DNA from: Candidula unifasciata
Lineage: Eukaryota; Mollusca; Gastropoda; Stylommatophora; Geomitridae
DNA: 64,000 nt
Assembly (NCBI GenBank): GCA_905116865.2
Contig: CAJHNH020006656.1
Span: forward strand, 72,501-136,500
Direction of reading: 5' to 3'
Shown piece by piece: positions 51,201-60,200 of the stretch. The notes beneath the pieces are model-generated. The model did not search any database. It was not told the origin of the DNA and saw only the letters and a list, made by a program, of their open reading frames with translations. A program made the position numbers and the translations under genes. How positions within the stretch are numbered: the first letter of the stretch is position 1; the number at the start of each line of letters is the position of its first letter.

Positions 51201-54200
51201 AATTTTGATGAAGTTTAGAACCTGCACCTTATGAGCACCAACATTAAATTTGCATGACAGTCTATTCATCTATAATAGCGAAAGCTGCACAGCACTGTTG
51301 TTTTGATCTATCTTCTGGCCTGGTATTACCCAAATGAATTTCTTCACAAGGAGAGAGTGTTTATCCCTATTACTTTACATAGTTTGTAGCCCCATCCAGT
51401 TTCTTTCTGAGGGTTGAGATCCCAATTTTCCACTGAATTACTGGGTAAAAGATTGTCCATCTCATGAAAGTAAGGAAGGCTTGAGCAAGAGAGGCTAAGG
51501 GAGTCTTGTATTTTACATCATTACTCAGTTAGGATATTGAAGTATGTACATGAAATGTAGTTTGGTTGATAAACATGTATGTTACAGAATTTTGTTACTG
51601 AGGTCATCATTATTATCATCATGAGCATTGCTCTTGCTCTTCTTCCATGAGTTTTGCCAGTCATCACCAAGTTCTAAAGTCCATATAACAGATCACATGA
51701 AACAAATGCATGTTTATTGTAACATGCAAAGGATATTTGTGTGTGTGCTAAATATATATCTGAAAATTAACTGGAAACTCTGTGGGATGTATAATGACAT
51801 TACAGGATGATGATGGTGGTGATGATAATATACACTGAACACTGCTGTATTATTAACAAGTACTTCATATTGTTTCATACTTGTGAAACTATTTGCCAGA
51901 TGTGCCCATGTATGAAGAGCTGATTAATATGAATCATAAACCAGAACACTTGGCTTCAGTCATGACTGTTGATGTCTGCACAGCTCTGAAGATATTTTGT
52001 TCCTGCAGGTGAGTTTTTAATAGGTTTTTACAATTTTAATCTTTGAATGATGCAGACACAGACAATACATTGCACAGTTTACTGTCAGGCATATTTTGCT
52101 GCATCTTGTCAGTTGCATTACTACAGATTTACATCACTATATAATGATATTCTTTCATTATGCATCATGATATATTGATGTGACTGTAGTAATGCACCTG
52201 ACGAGATGCGGCAAAATGTCCCTGGCAATGAATTGTGCAGTATATTGTGCAATGTACTGTTTATGTGCACATTATTTAAATTCACCGCAGGAAAACAATA
52301 TTTTGAATTTAAATCTTCCTTTTCTTTCTGTATCTTGTCTGGAACATACAGCAGTTATCATATCTTTTTAATTATCTTTGTTATATCTGCATAGATCCTT
52401 GAAATAGATTAAACAGCACTTAACAAGATGAAAATGGGTGTGTAATGTATTAAAATCATAGTGCAAAAAAAAAAAATAACAGTCTAAATCTCATTAAGTA
52501 TTCTCATAGATGTAAAACACAGTTTGATTATGACAATTATTTAAAGTACAATTAAAAATACTACTTTGTCAGTTGTTAAATTCATTCCAGTATCTTCTTC
52601 TCTGTCTCTATAGCTGGCCCTGCAGCATACATCTGCACATTCCTTATATACTCCTACTCTTTCAGCATGTTCTGTTTTATTCCAGTGCTGTCACTATTTA
52701 AGGAGTACCTAGCCTAGCAAACAGGATACTGTCCAATGACTAGAGGATTAGCTTCATTGCACTGCGAGTTATCCCACATGTTTACCTGGTTACTAGTGAG
52801 AGCATCATACAAGGCACAAACATCATAGTTCCCATGGCAACTGCCCAGAGATCTCAAAAACACCTGTACACATGGACTGAATTGTGGAGTCTAAAATTCA
52901 ACTCACAAACTTCAGAGCATGAGGCAAATGGCTTAATTACTTCACCATGAAGTTACCCTTGTTATGATACTGTTCTCTTCTTGAATTTGTTGATACAAGT
53001 GAAATTTTAAAAACTCTTTTAGTACCAAATACACAGCATGTGTTGAATTATAATTGATGTAACCATCCTTTGGTACTGAAAGAGTTAAAGCAAATGGTTT
53101 TACTGTTTGATGTAAAATTTAAAAAAAAAAAAAAAAACGGAAGAGGCATGTCCAAAATGTATCTGGCCAGTTTCTGGGATTTACAACAACAAAAAACTGT
53201 GCCATCTCCACACTGAAGGTGGGCTACAGTGTATGCAGTGCTGCTTTTGGCAATGTTGCATGCTGAGGCCTTCAGTCTATGTGCCACTGTCCAAAAATAA
53301 CTTGTTTTCTGCAGAAATTGAATCATGGTACTTAAGGATAATTAAATTGTTAAACTCATTCCCTTTGCGAACAAGCAACAAAATCAGTAGAGAAAGAAGA
53401 TTATTATTGCCTGGGAGAATGAGGCACCTGGGTGTAACTAGAGGGTCTGGCTGGCTCACTACACTCAGAGGAAAGGCAAGATGGACATTCAACCAGATTG
53501 TGACCGGTACCATCAGTATTGGAACTCCGCGCTAGCTGCTGAAGACGAGGATGGAGCATGCATGGAAATACCCTGAGTGCTGTGATGTCAATTCTTTACT
53601 CAACTCAACTCATTCACTGAACTCTGCAGAACCCTACAGTGTAAAACTACACATAGAATTGATTCAGATTTCAAGGTTGACAAAGCCTAAAAATATAATT
53701 CAATTGCGCCATTAAAACATCACATCAGTTTAGCAGTCAATTACTCCGTTTTGTTCTATCAGATGCATTGTTTTCTGAGCAGCAGACATCCTTAGACTTT
53801 TTTCTTTCAATGACATCCTTAATGGCAATATTCTACACTATTCACGCACAGAACAAAGAAGCACCTGGCTATGTAATGGCACATTTTTATTAGTTGTCGG
53901 GAAAGCTTGCATGCTTGAAAACTATTGATCACCCAGATGCAAAAGAATTGTCAATGGATTGTTTGAACCCCCAAGGTATTCCTGTGTGCAATTTGAAAAG
54001 TTTCACTCATTAAATTATGAACATTTTGAATTTCAAAATTATGTTCCTTTTTCTTTAAAAGTGTATATCTGTTTTATGAGGTGGGGGAGCTGGTCTCATG
54101 CCCAGCCATCTTCCTTTCTCATATGGGCTTGTGACCAACAATGGCAGAGCCTAAAATTGAGGACCAGGGAAGGTTCGAGTATACACATTTAAAAGCAGCT

Positions 54201-57200
54201 TGTATGATATTTACCATATTATCTGTCAAATCCTAATTAGTCTATACAAATATTACTTTATTTATATGAATTGTCATGTCTATTTAAAGCCTTAAAGACT
54301 TCATACATTATGATCGTCTGCCACAGGATTACCTTTAACATTTTTATCTCTTCCAGTGAAGATGGATGCATTAAAATCTGGCACGAGAAGGTTCTGCTGA
54401 CAGAGATAATGCTGGATTCTAGTTTATCATCAGTGTGTTTCTTAAACAACAGAGGGGACCTGTTGGTTGGCTATCAGAAGCATATATTTTACATTGATCA
54501 CACAAAAGGTGAGGGAGCCATGGTAGTGCAGTGACTAGAAACTTGCCTGCTAGTCTGAAAGTCTAGGGTTCAAATCCACATCTCATCCTGTAGCAGGTCC
54601 TTTGCAGAACTTGGCTGCATGAAATAAACTGGGTCCCTCATGAGCTCTCCCACCTGATTTACTCTTATATATCTTTATGTTGGTTGGCCCCTGCCTCTCC
54701 TTCCTGGTACCATTGCTTCTGCTATTTTTTTATTCAAATCTGCCATGACGGTTGATATGAGCAAAGTATTTCAGCTTTCGAGTCAAGATATTATTTATTA
54801 GAAAAATCTTCCTTTATGTTCAGATCTTTAAAAATGTCAGTATGTCTTCTCTTCTTAATCCACATCTAGGCGGTTCAGAGGGAGTAGGGGGGGGGGGGGG
54901 GGGTGTACCTAGGATGTCAGATCAACCCAGCTTAAAATGAGTGCCAGGCAATGTCCTGAAAAGTAAAGACAGCCTTCATGATGTTGACTACATCACCCAT
55001 TGAGTGCCCATTGATCTGTAAAATGGTTAGGTTTAAGTTAGTCTCCCCAAACAAAGTAGTTATAATTTAATTCATAAATTCGTTGGGCTGGTCTACTTTC
55101 CTGCAGGTTGCAGGTTATAGGTGTGCCGCTCTGTTATTTGCTTTATGAGTTGTTTTACATTTACGTTTTTATTCCGAGAAAGAGAATGCCTGTGACATAG
55201 GTTGCAGCACTCTCCAGGGGGGTTGTGTTAGACCCAGTTTGTCCATGTTTTTGGAGTGTTTGAAGTGCTGGCGTGCTGAAATATGGCATTGCAACCCCAA
55301 ACCCCCCCCCCCCCCACCACCACCACACCCCCCCCCCCTAGCCCCTGTAACCTTGTGCCAAGTATGTGTAGCTCAATGTCTACCAATCAGTAGTGAGCTA
55401 GTGTGTATATGGGTGGGATCTGGGAAGACCAGCATTAGTTTTACCTGTAAAATATAGGACCAGCACTGTATGCAGGATGTACAACAGACATGAAAGGGGT
55501 CCTTCACTCACCTTTTCTTATACAAAATATGACAGAAAATCAGTATCATGAAAATGTTTTTTTTTTTTTTTACACATAATATTTATGTATAAACAAACAA
55601 ACTTCTATGGGGGGAAAAATGTGTCGGACTCTCTTTTACGCCAGTGGCACATTGAGCACACCAGGCTAGACTCATATTTTAATATGTCGTTACTCAGTGT
55701 GTGATGTGGTAAACATCTTGCTTGTTGCCTTTTATGTAACCACTATGCTATCACTTCTCCTGTTTATACTCAGTTGTTACTTAACATGAATATATGAAAT
55801 TTGTATTGTTTCTGGCACTTTCATTTGTTTTTGTCTGCCATTGCTGCTATCTGTTGTTGTCGGAATGTGCTGTTTCTTTTATCAGCTTTTACTGGTATCC
55901 ATTGTTGCCCGTATCACATGTTATTTAAATGAGCTGTTGTTTGTATCTTCTGTTGCTTGTATCTTCTGTTGCTTGTATCTTCTGTTGCTTGTATCTTCTG
56001 TTGCTTGTATCTTCTGTTGCTTGTATCTTCTGTTGCTTGTATCTTCTGTTGCTTGTATCTTCTGTTGCTTGTATCTTCTGTTGCTTGTATCTTCTGTTGC
56101 TTGTATCTTCTGTTGCTTGTATCTTCTGTTGCTTGTATCTTCTGTTGCTTGTATCTTCTGTTGCTTGTATCTTCTGTTGCTTGTATCTGCTATTGCCTGC
56201 ACATATGACTTTATCTTTAAATATTTCCAGTAATTCTAACCATGGTTTACTTCTTAGTGTGCCCACAGTTGGAGATACCTGAATCTGATGTAGACTCATT
56301 TGATAAAGGTGAACATTTTAAACATGTATAAGTTTCGATAATTATTGTTCGTAGAATTGTCTCAGATCAGAAACATGTCTCATCATGTTTTTGACTCTTT
56401 ATAAGTATCATAGTTAATTTTCTCAACTCTTTGAGTCTCTGAGCATTCAGCATCAGATGCCCAGTGGGCGTTAATGGAATTTTAAAATTTCACAAGTGTA
56501 ATACAATAAAACATACTACATTAATTCAGCTGTGATGCAGTATGTACATATTGTATAACAAAATGACCAGGGGTTATTGAGGAGTAATATTCTAATGCTG
56601 CAACAATAACTAAGTTGTGTTAGTAGTTAAATATTAGTAAATAAATAAACAGACAAAATATTTGGAGAAATTATTAAAATAAAAAAATAATTTGTCAACT
56701 TGCCACCATAGTGTGCAAGGAAAACTTGATAAAATATATCCAGAATGAATGACAAATGAAAGTGAACACCTTAGTAATGTATTAGTAAAATATAAACACA
56801 ACGCGTACATTAGATCTCATTCCATTATATCATTTTTGGCTTCCATGATGAGTTTCTGTTATATAGCAAAGAGAAATGACTTCCCAAAACAGTTAGTATC
56901 TCTGGAAACCACGGTCATAATGGACGCTAGACATGGCCACTGTTTGGAGCTGAGGCAAATTTGTTGCTTCTGCCAGACGGTGGCCGTTGCATTTTTTTTC
57001 CATTTGTAGACTGAAAGGATATAGTTTCCTCGCCCAGCTTCTGAGTTGAATGCATGGCACGACCCTGTGAGCTGTGGATTTCATTTGGAATGTTTTCGAC
57101 TGTGACCAACGTGGTGGTGTGAATTGTAGATTCAGAAAATGGCGCGATGTCTGTTGTCGCAATATTGGTGGTGCCCTTATGTGACTAAAATTGATCGGGT

Positions 57201-60200
57201 GTGCAGCTGCTGATCTGTTGGTGACTTCTGCTACCATCAATGATAAACTGCATTTCTAATGTTGGACTGTTTGTGTTAGCACTTCGGATGACTACCGTAT
57301 GCTTTTAACGCATGTGTATGCTAGATATGCTGAGAAAGCAATCTGTCAATCTTTCCACAAGGGACTGTGATAGAGATTCTGTGTATTTTTTGTTAGAACA
57401 GGGGCAGAGCAACCATGGGGTGACCCGTTTGCTATGAAGCTGAAACTAAGATTACCAGATTACCAATTAGTATCTCCACACAAAATGAAGTTTATGTAAC
57501 ACTCAGTTTGTCCGTAATTTTGTGGATTTTTTCTAACGAATAAGAGACAATAGCACTAGCACTAACCGACACTGAAGAAAATTGCCCTTTTCACTAATGT
57601 TTGTTCTTTTAGTACCACATGACTCTGATATTGTACGCTCTGCCCGAGGTATATATCTGGCTTAGCCCTCATCAAAATGTTACTCTATAAATGACTAAAA
57701 CAATTCTACTTTGCAAACTTATCCACCTAACTTCAGATAAATCTGATAAACACGTTTTATTTAAATATGAGGCTTCCTGAGTGCATATTGGCATGCAATG
57801 AAGAATACTGCTCGGCGGCCATATTATTTTCAGACAAATACTTGGTAACTCGGTCAACGTCGTAAACATGCTATATTGTTAGGTTTTTAATCACATTCAA
57901 AATAAACTCAATAGCCAACATGTGTATTATCAAACACAAAGAACAGAAGAGGAAGTTTCACTTGTGCAGTTTGCATTTTTACACTGGTCATTGGTAAATT
58001 AAAAACCTGTGCGCTGGTTGAGTGGCTGGGTAGTAACCATTTAGTATGTTAGTATGTTATATGTTCCTTGAAGGTTAAATATAAAGTTCTTTATATATTA
58101 TTATCTGAAACAAAAAAAGAGGGTCTCCAATGCAAAATGATTATTCTTTTTGCCTCCTGCTCTGAAGGTTGTTGGTTCAATTCTGAACTCCAACTTTAGT
58201 TCCTGGATGCAGATGTTTTACAAATTCATGGTGATTGTTGCTGGGGCTTTAGAATTCATGCTTTGTGCTGTGCTCTTGAAGATAACCAGGTGTTTTGTTG
58301 AATAGATCATACCATATGGGTAAAACTCCAAAAAAATGGTAAAACCTCTCACCTAACACCCTGTAATTTTTAACAAGAATAGCTGAAACACATTTTATAG
58401 TTGTATTCTGCATAATAAATATTCCAATATCCATGTGTGGGTTCCAGTAGCCCCATTTTAGGGAGAAAATAAGAATTAGACTCATTGACCCTCTCCATCC
58501 ACCTCACCAAGGATATCATAAAAGGTGATTAATTAGGAGTTTGCTGAAATCAGATGTGTTTCACCAAAAGGCATAAATGTCACAGCCTGGCTGTAAACCA
58601 TAACCTAATGTGCCGTCTCCGTTTGTAAGGATAAATATGAAAAAAGAAAAAGAAAGAGATATTCTGATAAACTTATTTTATTATTGTTTTTTAATATAAA
58701 TTCTGTTTTAAAAGTTGTCAATGTCAATTATATTGATTAATAGATTCCAAATAGTATTTAGGACTGACGGTTTTAAAAGATTAACAATATTTAAGATAAG
58801 AAAAGAATCAAATGCAATCAACACAGTTTTTCTTGTTTTTTTTCTCCAGAAAATGTAATTTAAAAAAAAAAAATATGTTAAACAATTTTTTTTTTTTAGA
58901 TACACCACTCAGTCTAAAACGATTTCACAGTTGTCTTCTTTATTATGGATGTTCTTATTTTGAATAAAATCTCTGTTTCTGAAGTTTTTTTTTTTTTTCT
59001 TTTCTGTTTTAAAGTATTTAATTTGCCGAGAGCACACATTTTGTGCATGAGTTTTGTCCTGAGATAACAAATTTGGAAGCCATCAACATTCTTTTATTTC
59101 TGACTGTTTTATTTATTCAGTATTTTATTTCACCAGAATCATACATTTGTGAGGACCCAGCTGTTTTAAATGAGGGCGTGGCACCAAATCATGACCATGT
59201 AACTCTGGAAAACTATTTGGTAATTTTTGTCCTGTCATTATCTTTTAGTGTGTGTGTGCGCGTGTGTGTGTGTGCCTACGTGTGCGTGTGTGTGTGTGTG
59301 GAGTGGCCCTAAATTAATGGCTATGTTATGATATAAAATTGTTTAGTACAATGTATTTAGACTTTAAGTAGTCTATGAACTATTGGGGTAAAAGTTGAAT
59401 AATGGATCTTTCCACTGTTAATGCATTGCTCATATGTTCTATATTTTTAACTCTTTGAGTCCCAGAGGGTTTAGCATCACAGGCTCAAGGGGTAGTCAAA
59501 AGAGACTAAAATCGGCGCATCATGCGTTCATTGGGATTCTAGGCAGTAACCTATGAACGTATAATGCGTTCCTTGGGACTCAAAGAGTTAAAAAAATTAT
59601 TGGCACTGAGTGATGTGGTCAACACTTCAACAGTCCCATTTACTTTAGAGGACATTTCCTGATTCTCAGTTTAGGCTGGTTCAATCTGGGAACCAATGTC
59701 AGTCATAAAGGTTTGCTTTGGTGTGGCCTCAAACATAAAATGTTCAGGCTAGCAGGCAAGCTTGTAGGCCAGGGTTATTTAATTGGCGGCAAATGGAGAC
59801 CTAGCAAATGGCCTACAGATCATTGCCAACTGTATTGTATCAGTGCTCATCTTTCTACACTGGGGCTCATGCCTCTGACCCATGACGATCCCTATTTTCA
59901 ACATTCTGGGCCCTGATTAAATTTAGTTGAGTAGCCCTTTAATTTCAAATAGTCAGATTTCCGAACAAATACACAAGTAAGGCAAGAATCCAGGCAAGAG
60001 TATGTGTCTAATTTTATACGAAAACGCCGCTGGAACTATGTCGGCCACGCCCTTAGAATGGATAAATCAAGACTTCCTTACCAAGCCCTCATTTGGACAC
60101 CACAGGGGAAAAGATCTCGTAGAAGACCAAGGGAAACCCTACGTAGAACTATCATCAAGGAAGGCTCGCTCATGGACCACTCAAACATCCAAGACCTACA

